This document shows positions 27,947 to 39,591 of a stretch of DNA of 64,000 bases, in pieces. Numbering within the stretch: position 1 is the stretch's first letter; each line of letters opens with the position of its first letter. Origin of the DNA: Anianabacter salinae (GTDB lineage: Bacteria; Pseudomonadota; Alphaproteobacteria; Rhodobacterales; Rhodobacteraceae); the NCBI RefSeq assembly GCF_019061145.1, contig NZ_JAHQZS010000001.1, positions 682,001 to 746,000 of the forward strand, written 5' to 3'. A program made the translations under genes and the position numbers. The notes under the pieces are model-generated. The model saw nothing but the letters and a program-made list of their open reading frames with translations, did not search any database and was not told the origin of the DNA.

Positions 27947-28447
27947 ATGACCGACGATGTCCTTCATCTGGCCGAGTTGAACGTCGGCCGCCTTGTCGCC
28001 GATGTGGATGACCCGCGCGTGGCCGAGTTCATGGCCGCGCTCGACCGCATCAACGGACTGGGCAAGCGGATGCCGGGCTTCGTGTGGATGATGGAAGGCT
28101 CGGGCGAACCGGGCACCGGCAACACCGAGGCCAAGATCGACGGCGATCCGCGCCATGTCTCGAACCTGACCGTCTGGGAAAGCGTCGAGACGCTGGAGGC
28201 TTTTGTCTGGAACACCGTGCACCGGCAGTTCTATGAGCGCCGGGCCGACTGGTTCGAGGTTCTGGGCGAGATGCATTTCGTGATGTGGTGGGTGCCGGCC
28301 GGGCACCGCCCGACGCTGGATGAGGCATTGGGACGCCTTGACCATCTGCGTCGTCACGGCGACACAGACCATGCTTTCGGCTGGTCCCATCTGAACAACG
28401 CGCGGCTCTGGAAAGAGCGTCGGTGCAGTGAAATCGCAGCGGAGTGA
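27947..28447 (+). CDS. DUF3291 family protein
   Basis: A 166-residue soluble protein with the conserved features of DUF3291: HLAELNVGRLVADVDDPRVA at the N-terminus, NLTVWESVETLEAFVW, VHRQFYERRADWFEVL and MWWVPAGHRPTLDEALGRL. The fold is related to dimeric alpha-beta barrel or heme-degrading monooxygenase-like proteins; no activity is known. Sits between nuoF and nuoG with four and three base gaps, so it is in the operon. Relationship to complex I unknown. Confidence 0.85.
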   Translation: MTDDVLHLAELNVGRLVADVDDPRVAEFMAALDRINGLGKRMPGFVWMMEGSGEPGTGNTEAKIDGDPRHVSNLTVWESVETLEAFVWNTVHRQFYERRADWFEVLGEMHFVMWWVPAGHRPTLDEALGRLDHLRRHGDTDHAFGWSHLNNARLWKERRCSEIAAE

Positions 28448-28450
28448 CGC

Positions 28451-30475
28451 ATGAGCGACTTGAGGAAAATCATCATCGACGGCGCCGAGATCGAGGTCGA
28501 TCCGGCCCTGACGCTCATTCAGGCCTGTGAACAGGCCGGGATCGAGATCCCGCGCTTCTGCTATCACGAGCGGCTGTCGATCGCGGGCAACTGCCGGATG
28601 TGCCTTGTCGAGGTCGTGGGTGGCCCGCCAAAGCCTGCCGCAAGCTGCGCGATGCAGGTCAAGGACCTGCGCCCCGGCCCCGAAGGCGCGCCGCCGGTCA
28701 TCAAGACGAATTCCCCGATGGTCAAGAAGGCCCGCGAGGGGGTGATGGAGTTCCTGCTCATCAACCACCCGCTCGACTGCCCGATCTGCGACCAGGGCGG
28801 CGAATGCGACCTGCAGGATCAGGCGATGGCCTATGGCGTCGATTTCTCGCGCTACCGCGAACCCAAGCGCGCCGCCGACAACATGGACCTTGGGCCGCTC
28901 GTCGGCACCGCGATGACCCGCTGCATTTCCTGCACCCGCTGCGTACGCTTCATCACCGAAGTCGCGGGGATGCCGGAACTCGGCCAGACCGGGCGCGGCG
29001 AGGATTCAGAGATCACCGCTTATCTTGGCCAGACGCTCGAATCCGAGATGCAGGGCAATATCGTGGATCTGTGCCCGGTGGGCGCGCTGACCTCCAAGCC
29101 GTATTCCTTTACCGCCCGCCCGTGGGAGCTGGCCAAGACCGAAACCATCGACGTGATGGACGCGCTGGGGTCGAACATCCGGGTCGACACCAAGGGTCGC
29201 GAAGTGATGCGAATCCTGCCGCGCAACCATGACGGCGTGAACGAGGAATGGCTGTCGGACAAGTCGCGTTATGTCTGGGACGGCCTGCGCCGCCAGCGGC
29301 TCGACAAGCCGTATATCCGCGAAAACGGCAAGCTGCGCCCTGCAAGCTGGGGCGAGGCGCTGGCCGCCGCTGCCAAGGCGATGAAGGGCAAGACCGTCGC
29401 CGGTCTGGTGGGCGATCTGGCCCCGGTCGAAGCCGCCTTTGCGCTGAAAGAACTGATCGAGGGGCAGGGCGGCCGCACCGAATGCCGCACCGACGGCGCC
29501 AAGCTGCCTGCGGGCAATCGTTCCGCCTATGTCGGCACCGCGACGATCGAGGATATCGAGAACGCGGACATGATCCAGCTGATCGGCACCAACCCGCGCG
29601 CCGAAGCGCCGGTGCTGAACGCCCGCATCCGCAAGGCATGGCTCAAGGGCGCGCGCATCGGGCTGGTGGGCGAGCCGGTCGATCTGACCTATGATTACGC
29701 CCATGTCGGCACCGACCGCGCGGCGCTGGTCGATCTGGCCGCGCGCGAGATTTCCGCCGACACGCGGGACACCAAGAACACCGTCGTCATCATCGGACAG
29801 GGCGCGCTGCGCGACGCGGATGGCGCCGCCGTTCTCAGCCAGGCGATGAAGCTGGTCGAGAACGCGGGCGCGACGTTCCTTGTCCTGCACACCGCCGCCG
29901 GACGTGTCGGCGCGATGGACGTGGGCGCGACGTTCGACGGCGGCATCGACGCCGCGATGGACGGGGCCGAGGTGATCTACAACCTTGGCGCCGACGAGGT
30001 CGAGATCGCCAAGGGGCCCTTCGTGATCTACCAGGGCAGCCACGGCGACCGGGGCGCGCACCGCGCCGACATCATCCTGCCCGCCGCCGCCTACACCGAG
30101 GAACAGGGCCTGTTCGTGAACACCGAAGGCCGCCCGCAGCTTGCGCTGCGCGCCAGCTTCCCGCCGGGCGAGGCCAAGGAGAACTGGGCGATCCTGCGCG
30201 CGCTGTCGGCCGAGATGGGCGCGCAATTGCCCTACGACTCGCTGCCGCAACTGCGTCAGGCGCTGGTCAAGGCGGTGCCGCATCTGAAGATGGTCGATCA
30301 GGTTCCCGAAAACGACTGGCAGCGCCTGCCGTTGCAGAAACCCGGGGCGGGGGCGTTCAAGCCCGCGATCGCGGACCATTTCCTGACCAACCCCGTGGCC
30401 CGCGCGTCCGAACTGATGGCGGAGCTGTCGCGGCTTGCTGCAGAACGGCAGCAGACGGCGCTCGCGGCGGAGTGA
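28451..30475 (+). CDS. nuoG: NADH-quinone oxidoreductase subunit G (75 kDa)
   Basis: Carries several iron-sulfur clusters of the electron wire. 674 residues. The N-terminal part has the [2Fe-2S] motif [19 protein letters not shown] and the HxxxC-type region [20 protein letters not shown], then [16 protein letters not shown] for the next [4Fe-4S]. The rest is a molybdopterin-oxidoreductase-like scaffold without molybdenum, as in other NuoG. Length is typical of alphaproteobacteria. The stop overlaps the next start (GTGA). Confidence 0.97.
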   Translation: MSDLRKIIIDGAEIEVDPALTLIQACEQAGIEIPRFCYHERLSIAGNCRMCLVEVVGGPPKPAASCAMQVKDLRPGPEGAPPVIKTNSPMVKKAREGVMEFLLINHPLDCPICDQGGECDLQDQAMAYGVDFSRYREPKRAADNMDLGPLVGTAMTRCISCTRCVRFITEVAGMPELGQTGRGEDSEITAYLGQTLESEMQGNIVDLCPVGALTSKPYSFTARPWELAKTETIDVMDALGSNIRVDTKGREVMRILPRNHDGVNEEWLSDKSRYVWDGLRRQRLDKPYIRENGKLRPASWGEALAAAAKAMKGKTVAGLVGDLAPVEAAFALKELIEGQGGRTECRTDGAKLPAGNRSAYVGTATIEDIENADMIQLIGTNPRAEAPVLNARIRKAWLKGARIGLVGEPVDLTYDYAHVGTDRAALVDLAAREISADTRDTKNTVVIIGQGALRDADGAAVLSQAMKLVENAGATFLVLHTAAGRVGAMDVGATFDGGIDAAMDGAEVIYNLGADEVEIAKGPFVIYQGSHGDRGAHRADIILPAAAYTEEQGLFVNTEGRPQLALRASFPPGEAKENWAILRALSAEMGAQLPYDSLPQLRQALVKAVPHLKMVDQVPENDWQRLPLQKPGAGAFKPAIADHFLTNPVARASELMAELSRLAAERQQTALAAE

Positions 30476-30876
30476 ACCGTGTGGGCCGCTTCAGGCTCGC
30501 ACCTCTGGCGGGGGCGGTCATCGCCCTTGCCGCCTGCACGGGGCCGCTTCTGCCCGAGGACGCGCGGATCGGCGACTACCTGGGGATCGAGACCCGCCTT
30601 CTGGAGGGCGATCTGGTGAACTTCCTCGTGCGGATGAGCCCCGAGGCGGGACGCGAACAGGTCGAATCCTATGCAGAATGCGCGGCAGCGCGCTATGCAC
30701 TGATCCGCGGCTACGGATTCGCGCGCCATGTGCGCACAAATGTTGAGATGGAGGGTGGCGTCTGGCTTGGAGATGCGGTTTACACCATCTCGAATGCGCT
30801 CCCCGAGGGGCTTCGGACCATCGACGCGGAAGTCGTCGTGGCCCTCTGCGAAGACACAGGCATACCGACGGTGTGA
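30472..30876 (+). CDS. Small lipoprotein in the nuo operon
   Basis: A 134-residue protein starting at GTG 30472 that overlaps the nuoG stop; a second GTG at 30481 is possible. The signal segment [19 protein letters not shown] has a lipobox with the lipid cysteine at about residue 22. The mature part is rich in acidic residues and contains three more cysteines (ECAAARY and ALCEDTG). It is the second lipoprotein in this operon. No family recognised. Confidence 0.65.
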   Translation: MNRVGRFRLAPLAGAVIALAACTGPLLPEDARIGDYLGIETRLLEGDLVNFLVRMSPEAGREQVESYAECAAARYALIRGYGFARHVRTNVEMEGGVWLGDAVYTISNALPEGLRTIDAEVVVALCEDTGIPTV

Positions 30877-30882
30877 GGACTT

Positions 30883-31911
30883 ATGGCTGAATTCTTTTCA
30901 ACCGGGCTTGGCATTCTCGTACTGACCCTCGCCCAATGCCTGCTGATGGTGGTGTTCCTGCTGCTGTCGGCCTATTTCATCCTCTATGCCGACCGTAAGG
31001 TCTGGGCCGCCGTGCAGATGCGGCGCGGCCCGAACGTGGTGGGCGCCTGGGGCCTGCTGCAAAGCCTTGCGGACATGCTCAAGCTGGTCCTGAAAGAGGT
31101 GATCGTTCCCGCTGGCGCGGACCGGACGGTGTTCTTTCTTGCGCCGCTTCTGGCGTTCGCGCTGCCGATGGCGGCCTGGGCGGTGATCCCGTTCAACGAG
31201 AACTGGTATCTGTCCAACATCAACGTCGCGATCCTGTACATCTTCGCGATCTCGTCGCTCGAGGTCTACGGGGTCATCATGGGCGGCTGGGCGTCGAACT
31301 CGAAATATCCGTTCCTTGGCTCGCTGCGGTCTGCGGCGCAGATGATCTCTTACGAGGTCTCGATCGGCCTCATCATCATCGGGGTGATCCTGTCCACCGG
31401 CTCGATGAACCTGACCGCGATCGTCGCGGCGCAGGACGGCAACTATGGCCTGTTCAACTGGTACTGGCTGCCGCACCTGCCGATGGTCGTGCTGTTCTTC
31501 GTGTCTGCGCTGGCCGAGACGAACCGCCCGCCGTTTGACTTGCCCGAGGCGGAATCCGAACTGGTGGCGGGCTACCAGGTAGAATATTCGTCGACCCCGT
31601 TCCTGCTGTTCATGGCGGGTGAATACATCGCCATCTTCCTGATGTGCGCGCTGCTGTCGCTGCTGTTCTTCGGCGGCTGGCTGTCGCCAATCCCCGGTCT
31701 GCCCGACGGCGCGCTGTGGATGATCGCCAAGATGTCGTTCTTCTTCTTCCTCTTTGCGATGGTGAAGGCCATCGTGCCGCGCTACCGCTACGATCAACTT
31801 ATGCGTCTGGGATGGAAGGTGTTTCTTCCTATGTCCCTGATCTGGGTTGTTATGGTATCCTTCTTTGCACAATACGACCTGTTCGGCGGGGCCTATGCCC
31901 GCTGGCTATAA
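30883..31911 (+). CDS. nuoH: NADH-quinone oxidoreductase subunit H
   Basis: Membrane subunit forming the quinone chamber and first proton path (ND1). 342 residues, eight membrane helices, with [20 protein letters not shown] near the N-terminus and [21 protein letters not shown], both signature blocks of ND1. C-terminal segment [16 protein letters not shown]. Starts six bases after the preceding gene. A methyltransferase gene follows before nuoI. Confidence 0.97.
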   Translation: MAEFFSTGLGILVLTLAQCLLMVVFLLLSAYFILYADRKVWAAVQMRRGPNVVGAWGLLQSLADMLKLVLKEVIVPAGADRTVFFLAPLLAFALPMAAWAVIPFNENWYLSNINVAILYIFAISSLEVYGVIMGGWASNSKYPFLGSLRSAAQMISYEVSIGLIIIGVILSTGSMNLTAIVAAQDGNYGLFNWYWLPHLPMVVLFFVSALAETNRPPFDLPEAESELVAGYQVEYSSTPFLLFMAGEYIAIFLMCALLSLLFFGGWLSPIPGLPDGALWMIAKMSFFFFLFAMVKAIVPRYRYDQLMRLGWKVFLPMSLIWVVMVSFFAQYDLFGGAYARWL

Positions 31912-31939
31912 AAAAAAGAGCAGAGGCAGAGGAAACACC

Positions 31940-32683
31940 ATGGGCATTGACCTGGTACTATTTTCACGACTTGCGGATCTTTCGACACGGATGCCGACCC
32001 CCAAACGCAGCCTGATGCTGGGCCGCCAGACGCTGGTCCTGCGCGAGAAGGGCGAACAGCGCTATAACAAGGCGCTGCGCTGGGCCGGGGTCGAGGACAA
32101 GGAAATCCGCGATCTCGTGACCGACGACCACTACGCCGAAGACGCCCTGTTCGAGCTGGGCTTCGGCCATGTTGAGTCGCTCGACTACAGCCCGTCCGAA
32201 GGCGCGCAGCACATCGCCGACCTGAACCGCCCCGTCGATGAAAGCCTGCACGAGCAGTTCGATTTCATCTTCGACGGTGGCACCATCGAGCATGTGTTCA
32301 ACGTCGCGCAGGCGCTGGAGAACGTGTTCAAGATGCTGCGGCCGGGCGGCATCTTTGCCTCGGCGAACGGCATGAACGGCTGGTGGGCGCACGGGTTCTA
32401 CCAGTTCAACCCCGACCTCGTGTATTCCTTCTGGAAGCGCAGCGCGGGCTGCGAGGTGATGAACTGCATGGCCCTGCCGACGCACCAGAAATTCCCGGCG
32501 GTCGATCTTCCCGACCCGGCAGAATTCGGACGCCGCCTGCGCGGGCTTGGCCAGCAGCTGCCGCAAAGCCGCGTCTATCTCTACTACGAAGTGCGAAAAT
32601 CCGAAGAGGCGGTGCTGCAAGGCCCGGCGCTTCAATCCGACTACGTATCGCGCTGGCAGCGCGACGATAGTCACCCGAACTAG
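31940..32683 (+). CDS. Class I SAM-dependent methyltransferase inserted between nuoH and nuoI
   Basis: A 247-residue protein with a Rossmann-type methyltransferase core: [19 protein letters not shown] (post-motif), [20 protein letters not shown] (motif II, acidic) and [19 protein letters not shown] (motif III, typical of methyltransferase type 11). The ATG at 31940 has AGAGG upstream; an upstream extension to 31847 is possible but overlaps nuoH. 28 bases after nuoH and 17 before nuoI. No known role in complex I; together with the sulfotransferase it could modify a cell-surface sugar or lipid, but no partner genes are near. Confidence 0.85.
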   Translation: MGIDLVLFSRLADLSTRMPTPKRSLMLGRQTLVLREKGEQRYNKALRWAGVEDKEIRDLVTDDHYAEDALFELGFGHVESLDYSPSEGAQHIADLNRPVDESLHEQFDFIFDGGTIEHVFNVAQALENVFKMLRPGGIFASANGMNGWWAHGFYQFNPDLVYSFWKRSAGCEVMNCMALPTHQKFPAVDLPDPAEFGRRLRGLGQQLPQSRVYLYYEVRKSEEAVLQGPALQSDYVSRWQRDDSHPN

Positions 32684-32700
32684 AAGGAGCTTATGCGCTC

Positions 32701-33195
32701 ATGGCAACGATCGACTACACTCGCGCCACGCGCTACTTCCTGCTTGCGGATTTCTTCAAGGGGTTCGCCCTGGGGTTCAAATACTTCTTTGCCCCCAAGG
32801 CGACCCTGAACTACCCGCATGAAAAAGGTCCGCTCTCGCCCCGGTTCCGGGGCGAGCATGCGCTGCGACGCTATCCCAACGGCGAGGAACGCTGCATCGC
32901 CTGCAAACTGTGCGAGGCGATCTGCCCCGCGCAGGCGATCACCATCGACGCCGAACCGCGCGAAGACGGCTCGCGCCGGACGACTCGCTACGACATCGAC
33001 ATGACCAAGTGCATCTACTGCGGTTTCTGCCAGGAAGCCTGCCCCGTGGATGCCATCGTCGAAGGCCCGAATTTCGAGTTTTCGACCGAAACGCGCGAAG
33101 AACTATACTACGACAAGGCGAAATTGCTGGAAAACGGCGAACGCTGGGAAGCAGAAATCGCGCGCAATCTGGAAATCGACGCGCCTTACCGCTAA
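32701..33195 (+). CDS. nuoI: NADH-quinone oxidoreductase subunit I (23 kDa)
   Basis: Carries two [4Fe-4S] clusters (N6a, N6b). 164 residues with two ferredoxin motifs, [16 protein letters not shown] and [36 protein letters not shown] at the N-terminus is the usual start. AAGGAGC ten bases before the ATG, which is itself preceded by an out-of-frame ATG. Confidence 0.97.
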   Translation: MATIDYTRATRYFLLADFFKGFALGFKYFFAPKATLNYPHEKGPLSPRFRGEHALRRYPNGEERCIACKLCEAICPAQAITIDAEPREDGSRRTTRYDIDMTKCIYCGFCQEACPVDAIVEGPNFEFSTETREELYYDKAKLLENGERWEAEIARNLEIDAPYR

Positions 33196-33247
33196 ACGGG
33201 CGCCGACAGCGGCGCAGCACGACGCCGCGCGACAAGGGAACGAACCG

Positions 33248-33862
33248 ATGGCCTTTGCCAGTTTCGCCTTCTATCTCTTCGCGATCTCCGTGGTCGCGGC
33301 GGGGCTGTTCACCGTGATCGCCCGCAACCCCGTCCATTCGGTGCTGTGGCTGATCCTGGCGTTCCTGTCCGCTGCGGGCCTGTTCGTGCTGATGGGGGCC
33401 GAGTTCGTCGCCATGCTTCTCATCATCGTCTACGTCGGCGCGGTCGCGGTGCTGTTCCTGTTCGTGGTGATGATGCTCGACATCGACTTTGCCGAACTGA
33501 AGGCCGAGATGGCGAAATACATGCCCATCGCGCTGCTGATCGGCGTGGTGATCCTGATGCAGCTTGGCATCGTCTTCGGTGCATGGTCGGTGTCCGACCA
33601 GGCCGAGGGGCTGCGCGCCGCCGTGTCGCCCGACCCCTCGCAGGTGCAGAACACCGCCGCTCTGGGGCAGCTGATCTATGACGACTACATCCTTCTGTTC
33701 CAGCTTGCGGGGCTGATCCTGCTGGTCGCGATGATCGGCGCAATCGTGTTGACGCTGCGCCACCGCACCGACATCAAGCGCCAGGATATCCTTGCCCAGA
33801 TGTACCGCGACCCCGCCAAGGCGATGGAACTGAAAGACGTCAAGCCGGGGCAGGGGCTGTGA
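33248..33862 (+). CDS. nuoJ: NADH-quinone oxidoreductase subunit J
   Basis: Membrane subunit (ND6), 204 residues, five membrane helices, with [18 protein letters not shown] and [19 protein letters not shown], the conserved block near the third helix. Longer C-terminal loop than mitochondrial ND6. CAAGGGAACG-type purines lie before the ATG. Its stop overlaps the GTG of a 38-residue ORF. Confidence 0.96.
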   Translation: MAFASFAFYLFAISVVAAGLFTVIARNPVHSVLWLILAFLSAAGLFVLMGAEFVAMLLIIVYVGAVAVLFLFVVMMLDIDFAELKAEMAKYMPIALLIGVVILMQLGIVFGAWSVSDQAEGLRAAVSPDPSQVQNTAALGQLIYDDYILLFQLAGLILLVAMIGAIVLTLRHRTDIKRQDILAQMYRDPAKAMELKDVKPGQGL

Positions 33863-33975
33863 GCCAGCTTGCGCCGCTGTTGCCCCTTCTGGGGCTGGTG
33901 GCGCTGATCGTCACCGCCATTCGCAGGCGGCGTGAAAAGAAGAAGCGATTTGAGGGACGACATGGTCGGACTTGA
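33859..33975 (+). CDS. Possible 38-residue one-helix membrane protein between nuoJ and nuoK
   Basis: GTG at 33859 overlaps the nuoJ stop as GTGA and the ORF runs to 33975, 14 bases into nuoK. It encodes [20 protein letters not shown], a single membrane helix, then a strongly basic tail ([15 protein letters not shown]). The design, with overlap at both ends, is that of a translationally coupled small gene, but it could be chance because nuoK overlaps its end. Too short for ordinary gene finders. Confidence 0.45.
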   Translation: MSQLAPLLPLLGLVALIVTAIRRRREKKKRFEGRHGRT

Positions 33976-34270
33976 ACATTACCTGACGGTGGCCGCCGCG
34001 CTGTTCGTCATCGGCATCTTCGGGATCTTCCTGAACCGGAAGAACGTCATCATCATCCTGATGTCGATCGAATTGATCCTGCTGTCGGTCAACATCAACC
34101 TCGTCGCCTTCTCGACACAGCTTCTGGGCGACATGGTGGGCCAGGTCTTTACCATGTTCGTGCTGACCGTCGCCGCCGCTGAGGCGGCCATCGGCCTTGC
34201 GATCCTCGTCTGTTTCTTCCGCACGCGCGGAACGATCGACGTGGAAGACATCAACGTGATGAAAGGCTGA
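33962..34270 (+). CDS. nuoK: NADH-quinone oxidoreductase subunit K
   Basis: Membrane subunit (ND4L), 102 residues, three helices, with conserved Glu in [17 protein letters not shown] and [16 protein letters not shown]. The ATG at 33962 gives [11 protein letters not shown], the usual start; the open frame upstream to 33932 lacks family similarity. GAGGGACG precedes it. Confidence 0.96.
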   Translation: MVGLEHYLTVAAALFVIGIFGIFLNRKNVIIILMSIELILLSVNINLVAFSTQLLGDMVGQVFTMFVLTVAAAEAAIGLAILVCFFRTRGTIDVEDINVMKG

Positions 34271-34277
34271 GCCGGTC

Positions 34278-34454
34278 ATGGGGTTGAAGAAGGACCGTGT
34301 CACCTTGGGTGGCATGCGGGTGGTCTCTGAAGATGGTGGTGTCCTCGTGCTTAAGTGCAACTCATGTGAACTGACCCACTCGGCTCTTCCGGGATTTGAG
34401 CACCAAGTGGTTTGTTTGTCTGCAAAATGTGTAGCGAAAAGGGCTGAGGCGTAA
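34278..34454 (+). CDS. 58-residue four-cysteine protein between nuoK and nuoL
   Basis: ATG at 34278, TAA at 34452-34454 sharing its last base with the nuoL ATG. The protein [20 protein letters not shown] continues with [15 protein letters not shown] and [12 protein letters not shown]: cysteines in CxxC and CxxxxC, as in small zinc-binding proteins. The codons (TTG, GGT, TCT, GAA) and base composition are clearly AT-richer than nuoK and nuoL, a sign of later acquisition or of a regulatory role. Tight spacing and the overlapping stop and start make it likely to be translated. No family recognised. Confidence 0.55.
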   Translation: MGLKKDRVTLGGMRVVSEDGGVLVLKCNSCELTHSALPGFEHQVVCLSAKCVAKRAEA

Positions 34455-36553
34455 TGGAGACGATCATCCTCTTTGCTCCGCTCGTGGGCGCGATCCTCTG
34501 CGGCTTCGGCTGGCGCCTGATCGGCGAGACGGCGGCTCAGTGGACCGCAACGTCGCTGCTGTTCCTGTCGGCGCTTCTGTCCTGGGTCGTGTTCCTGAGC
34601 TTCGACGGCGAGACGCAGTATATCGAGCTGTTCCGCTGGATCGAATCCGGCAGCCTGTCGACAAGCTGGGCGATCCGGCTGGACCGGCTGACGGCGATCA
34701 TGCTGATCGTCATCACCACCGTGTCCTCGCTCGTGCACCTGTATTCCTTCGGCTACATGGCGCATGACGAAAACTTCCGCGAAGGCGAAAGCTATCGGCC
34801 GCGCTTCTTCGCCTACCTGTCGTTCTTCACCTTCGCGATGCTGATGCTGGTCACGTCGAACAACCTTGTGCAGATGTTCTTTGGCTGGGAAGGCGTGGGC
34901 GTCGCGTCCTACCTGCTGATCGGCTTCTACTACCGCAAGCCGTCGGCCAACGCCGCCGCGATCAAGGCCTTCGTGGTCAACCGCGTGGGCGACTTCGGCT
35001 TTGCGCTGGGCATCTTCGCGCTGTTCTTCATGGTCGATTCCATCGACTTGGATGTCATCTTCGAGGCGTCGCCCGAACTGGCGCAATCGCAGATCAGCTT
35101 TCTGTGGACCGACTGGAACGCGGCGAACCTGATCGCGGTCCTCTTGTTCATCGGCGCGATGGGCAAGTCGGCGCAGCTGATCCTGCACACATGGCTTCCC
35201 GACGCGATGGAGGGCCCGACCCCGGTTTCGGCGCTGATCCACGCCGCGACGATGGTGACGGCAGGCGTGTTCCTCGTCTGCCGCATGTCGCCGCTGATGG
35301 AATACGCGCCCGAGGCGCAAACCTTCATCGTGGTCCTTGGCGCAACAACGGCCTTCTTCGCCGCAACGGTCGGCCTCGTGCAGAACGACATCAAGCGCGT
35401 GATCGCCTATTCCACCTGTTCGCAGCTTGGCTACATGTTCGTCGCAGCGGGCGTAGGTGTCTATTCCGCCGCGATGTTCCACCTGTTCACGCACGCCTTC
35501 TTCAAGGCGATGCTGTTCCTTGGCGCAGGGTCCGTGATCCACGGGATGCACCATGAGCAGGACATGCGGAACTACGGCGGCCTGCGCAAAAAGCTGCCCT
35601 ATACCTACTGGGCGATGATGATCGGCACGCTGGCGATCACCGGCGTCGGCATCCCGCTGACCCATATCGGATTTGCCGGGTTCCTGTCGAAGGATGCCGT
35701 GATCGAAAGCGCGTGGGGCGCCATGTCTGGCGCGGGCACCTATGCGTTCTGGCTTCTGGTCATCGCGGCGATGTTCACCAGCTTCTATTCCTGGCGGCTG
35801 ATGTTCCTGACCTTCTTCGGCACGCCGCGCGGCAACAAGCACACGCACGAGCATGCGCACGAGTCTCCTATGACGATGCTGGTGCCGCTGGGCGTTCTGG
35901 CGATCGGCGCGGTGCTGTCGGGCATGGTGTGGTTCAACAGCTTCTTCGGCACCCATGACGACGTGAACCGCTTTTTCGGCATCCCGGCGCATTCCGAGGC
36001 GTCGGCAGAGGCGGCTGGCGATGACCACGGCGAAGGCAGCGCCGACGCCGCTGAGGGCGATCACGGCGCGGGCGAGGCCGTCGCGGGCGGCTGGACCCTT
36101 GGGAGCGGCGCGATCTACATGGCGCCGGACAATCACGTCATGGACGAAGCGCACCACGCGCCAACCTGGGTCAAGGTCGCGCCCTTCGTGGCGATGCTGA
36201 TCGGGCTGGCGTTCTCGTATCTGTTCTACATCGTGAACCCCGAACTGCCCAAGCGGCTCGCTCAAAGCCAGCGGCCCCTCTACCTGTTCCTGCTGAACAA
36301 GTGGTATTTCGACGAGATCTATGACTTCGCGATCGTCCGTCCGACCAAGTGGCTGGGCGGCTTCCTGTGGCGGCGCGGCGACGGCAACGTGATCGACGGC
36401 GGCATCAACGGGCTGGCGATGGGCATCGTGCCGTTCTTCACCCGGCTCGCGGGGCGGGCACAGTCCGGCTACCTCTTCCACTACGCCTTTGCGATGGTGC
36501 TGGGCATCGCGATCCTGATCACCTGGATGACGCTGGGCGCCGGAGCGGAATAA
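34454..36553 (+). CDS. nuoL: NADH-quinone oxidoreductase subunit L
   Basis: Antiporter-like proton-pumping subunit (ND5), 699 residues with about 16 helices. The conserved region [20 protein letters not shown] with the glutamate, and [20 protein letters not shown] with the lysine environment, is present, as is the long amphipathic helix near the C-terminus. A hydrophilic His/Glu/Ala-rich insert (about 510-560, many His and Asp) lies between two helices. ATG overlaps the stop of the four-Cys gene. Confidence 0.96.
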   Translation: METIILFAPLVGAILCGFGWRLIGETAAQWTATSLLFLSALLSWVVFLSFDGETQYIELFRWIESGSLSTSWAIRLDRLTAIMLIVITTVSSLVHLYSFGYMAHDENFREGESYRPRFFAYLSFFTFAMLMLVTSNNLVQMFFGWEGVGVASYLLIGFYYRKPSANAAAIKAFVVNRVGDFGFALGIFALFFMVDSIDLDVIFEASPELAQSQISFLWTDWNAANLIAVLLFIGAMGKSAQLILHTWLPDAMEGPTPVSALIHAATMVTAGVFLVCRMSPLMEYAPEAQTFIVVLGATTAFFAATVGLVQNDIKRVIAYSTCSQLGYMFVAAGVGVYSAAMFHLFTHAFFKAMLFLGAGSVIHGMHHEQDMRNYGGLRKKLPYTYWAMMIGTLAITGVGIPLTHIGFAGFLSKDAVIESAWGAMSGAGTYAFWLLVIAAMFTSFYSWRLMFLTFFGTPRGNKHTHEHAHESPMTMLVPLGVLAIGAVLSGMVWFNSFFGTHDDVNRFFGIPAHSEASAEAAGDDHGEGSADAAEGDHGAGEAVAGGWTLGSGAIYMAPDNHVMDEAHHAPTWVKVAPFVAMLIGLAFSYLFYIVNPELPKRLAQSQRPLYLFLLNKWYFDEIYDFAIVRPTKWLGGFLWRRGDGNVIDGGINGLAMGIVPFFTRLAGRAQSGYLFHYAFAMVLGIAILITWMTLGAGAE

Positions 36554-38097
36554 TGGACAACCTTCTTTCCATCATCACCTTCCTTCCGGCAGTCGCTGCG
36601 CTGATCCTCGCGCTGTTCCTGCGCGGAGAGGACGAGGCGGCGCAGAAGAACGCCAAGTGGCTGGCGCTCATCGCCACCAGCGTGACGTTCCTGATCTCGC
36701 TGTTCCTGCTGGCGGGCTTCGATGCCAGCAACCCTGGTTTCCAATTCGTGGAAGAACGCGAATGGCTTTTGGGCCTCGAATACAAGATGGGCGTCGACGG
36801 CATCTCGATCCTGTTCGTGATGCTGACAACCTTCCTGATGCCGCTGGTGATCTGGTCGGCCTGGGAGGTGCAGGTTCGCGTCAAGGAATACATGATCGCG
36901 TTCCTGATGCTGGAAACGCTGATGCTGGGCGTCTTCGCGGCGCTGGACCTGGTGCTGTTCTACCTGTTCTTCGAGGGCGGGCTGATCCCGATGTTCCTGA
37001 TCATCGGCATCTGGGGCGGCAAGGCGCGCATCTACGCGGCGTTCAAGTTCTTCCTCTATACCTTCCTTGGCTCGGTGCTTATGCTGGTCGCTATCGTGGC
37101 GATGTTCTTCGACGCGGGGACAACCGACATCCCGACGCTGCTGACCCACAACTTCGGGTCCGAGACGATGACGGTGCTGGGCATCCACATCGCGGGCGGG
37201 CTGCAGACGCTTCTGTTCCTTGCCTTCTTCGCGTCCTTCGCGGTGAAGATGCCGATGTGGCCGGTCCACACCTGGCTGCCCGATGCACACGTTCAGGCGC
37301 CGACAGCGGGCTCGGTCGTGCTGGCGGCGATCCTTCTGAAGATGGGCGGCTACGGCTTTCTTCGGTTCTCGTTGCCGATGTTCCCGGTCGCGTCCGACAT
37401 CCTTGCGCCGATGGTGATGTGGCTGAGCGCGATCGCCATCGTCTACACCTCGCTGGTGGCGCTGGCGCAGACCGACATGAAAAAGCTGATCGCCTATTCG
37501 TCGGTGGCGCACATGGGCTACGTCACGGCTGGTATCTTTGCGCTGAATCAGCAGGGCCTTGACGGTGCGATCTTCCAGATGATCAGCCACGGCTTCATCT
37601 CGGGCGCGCTGTTCCTGTCGGTCGGCGTGATCTACGACCGGATGCACACCCGCGAGATCGACGCCTACGGCGGCCTTGTGAACCGGATGCCGGCCTATGC
37701 GCTGATCTTCCTGTTCTTCACCATGGCCAACGTAGGCCTGCCGGGCACCAGCGGCTTTGTCGGTGAATTCCTGACGCTGGTGGGCATGTTCCAGGCCAAC
37801 ACCTGGGTCGCGGCGATCGCCACGACCGGCGTGATCCTGTCGGCGGCCTATGCGCTTTGGCTGTATCGCCGCGTCGTGATGGGGGACCTGATAAAGGAAA
37901 GCCTGAAGGCGATCACCGACATGAGCCGCCGCGAAAAGGCGATCATGGCGCCCTTGGTGGCGATGACGCTGATCCTTGGTGTCTACCCGAGCCTCATCAC
38001 CGACATCATCGGCCCGTCGGTCGAAAACCTCTTGCAGAACCAGCAGGCCGCGGTGGAGGCCTATCGCCCCGCGACCGAACTGGCCCAATCTCACTGA
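36553..38097 (+). CDS. nuoM: NADH-quinone oxidoreductase subunit M
   Basis: Proton-pumping subunit (ND4), 514 residues, about 14 helices. [40 protein letters not shown] and [20 protein letters not shown] are the family signatures with the conserved Glu and Lys. Start codon shares a base with the nuoL stop (TAATG). Confidence 0.96.
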   Translation: MDNLLSIITFLPAVAALILALFLRGEDEAAQKNAKWLALIATSVTFLISLFLLAGFDASNPGFQFVEEREWLLGLEYKMGVDGISILFVMLTTFLMPLVIWSAWEVQVRVKEYMIAFLMLETLMLGVFAALDLVLFYLFFEGGLIPMFLIIGIWGGKARIYAAFKFFLYTFLGSVLMLVAIVAMFFDAGTTDIPTLLTHNFGSETMTVLGIHIAGGLQTLLFLAFFASFAVKMPMWPVHTWLPDAHVQAPTAGSVVLAAILLKMGGYGFLRFSLPMFPVASDILAPMVMWLSAIAIVYTSLVALAQTDMKKLIAYSSVAHMGYVTAGIFALNQQGLDGAIFQMISHGFISGALFLSVGVIYDRMHTREIDAYGGLVNRMPAYALIFLFFTMANVGLPGTSGFVGEFLTLVGMFQANTWVAAIATTGVILSAAYALWLYRRVVMGDLIKESLKAITDMSRREKAIMAPLVAMTLILGVYPSLITDIIGPSVENLLQNQQAAVEAYRPATELAQSH

Positions 38098-38119
38098 ACG
38101 TCCCAATGAAGGCGCTGAC

Positions 38120-39556
38120 ATGACCTCTGCCGATTTCTCGATCCTTCTGCCCGAGATCCTGCTCGCGGTCTTCGCCATGGCGGCGCTTCTGTTCGGCGTC
38201 TACACCGGCAAGGACAAGACGGCGCCGATGCTGGTCTGGGCGACCTCGGCCGTCTTTGCGCTGCTGGCGTTGTGGATCGGCCTCGCGGGTGAGGGCACCA
38301 ACGCGGCTTATGGCGGGATGTTCATCGACGACGGCTTTGCGCGCTTTGCCAAGGTTGTGATCCTTGTCTCCGCCGCCGCCGTCCTCCTGATGAGCGAGAC
38401 CTACATGTCGCGCCGTGATCTCTTGCGGTTCGAATACCCGATCCTCGTCGCGCTGGCGGCCATCGGCATGATGGTGATGGTATCGGCGGGCGACCTGATC
38501 GCGCTTTACATGGGGCTGGAGCTGCAATCGCTGGCGCTTTACGTCGTGGCGGCGCTGCGCCGCGACAGTGCGAAATCCACCGAGGCGGGTCTCAAGTATT
38601 TCGTGCTGGGCGCGCTGTCGTCGGGCCTGCTGCTGTATGGCGCGTCGCTGACCTACGGGTTCGCGGGCACGACCGAATTCGCGGGCATCATCCAGGCCGC
38701 ACAGGGCGAGATCCCGCTGGGCCTTCTGTTCGGCCTCGTGTTCCTGTTCGCGGGTCTGGCCTTCAAGGTGTCGGCTGCGCCGTTCCACATGTGGACGCCG
38801 GACGTCTACGAAGGCGCACCGACGCCCGTCACCGCCTTCTTTGCCACCGCGCCCAAGATGGCCGCGATGGGCCTGTTCGCGCGCCTCGCGCATGACGCAT
38901 TCGGCCAGATCACCGCGGACTGGACCCAGATCGTGGCGTTCCTGTCGGTGGCTTCGATGTTCCTTGGCGCCGTCGCGGCCATCGGGCAGCGCGACATCAA
39001 GCGGCTGATGGCGTATTCGTCGATCAACCACATGGGCTTTGCACTGATGGGACTGGCGGCAGGAACCGCGTTCGGGGTGCAGGCGATGCTGGTCTACATG
39101 GCGATCTACGTCACGATGAACGTCGGCACCTTCGCCTTCATCCTGTCGATGGAGCGGGACGGCAAGGCCGTGACCGACATCCGCGCGCTCAACATGTTCT
39201 CGAAGAAAGAGCCGCTGAAGGCGCTGGCGATCCTTGTCCTGATGTTCTCGATGGCGGGCGTGCCGCCGCTGGTCGGGTTCTTCGGCAAGTTCTATGTCCT
39301 GCGCGCGGCGGTCGATGGCGGCATGGCCTGGCTGGCGATCGCGGGCGTGATCGCCTCGGTGATCGGCGCGTTCTACTACCTGCGCATCGTCTTCTACATG
39401 TATTTCGGCGAAGAGGCCGATGGCATGGAGGCCCCGATGCAGCCAGTGGCCTGGGGGCTTCTGATGGCTTCCGCCGCAGCGATGGTCTTCGGGGTCATCA
39501 ACCTGTTCGGCATCGAAGGCGTGGCGGCGGCTGCGGCGGCGACGCTTGTCAACTGA
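38120..39556 (+). CDS. nuoN: NADH-quinone oxidoreductase subunit N
   Basis: Last proton-pumping subunit (ND2), 478 residues, about 14 helices, with [20 protein letters not shown] and [20 protein letters not shown]. Twenty-two bases after nuoM. It ends the operon; an inverted repeat at 39592-39612 within a dispersed repeat follows. Confidence 0.96.
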   Translation: MTSADFSILLPEILLAVFAMAALLFGVYTGKDKTAPMLVWATSAVFALLALWIGLAGEGTNAAYGGMFIDDGFARFAKVVILVSAAAVLLMSETYMSRRDLLRFEYPILVALAAIGMMVMVSAGDLIALYMGLELQSLALYVVAALRRDSAKSTEAGLKYFVLGALSSGLLLYGASLTYGFAGTTEFAGIIQAAQGEIPLGLLFGLVFLFAGLAFKVSAAPFHMWTPDVYEGAPTPVTAFFATAPKMAAMGLFARLAHDAFGQITADWTQIVAFLSVASMFLGAVAAIGQRDIKRLMAYSSINHMGFALMGLAAGTAFGVQAMLVYMAIYVTMNVGTFAFILSMERDGKAVTDIRALNMFSKKEPLKALAILVLMFSMAGVPPLVGFFGKFYVLRAAVDGGMAWLAIAGVIASVIGAFYYLRIVFYMYFGEEADGMEAPMQPVAWGLLMASAAAMVFGVINLFGIEGVAAAAAATLVN

Positions 39557-39591
39557 CGCGGCCGGTGTCGCGCGCTGGCGCGCGCGATCCG

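Noticed and set aside
33911-36481. 856-codon minus-strand frame opposite nuoK and nuoL
   Set aside because: It is an antisense shadow of high-GC coding DNA, rich in Arg, His and Gln, and the plus-strand proteins are clear complex I subunits.
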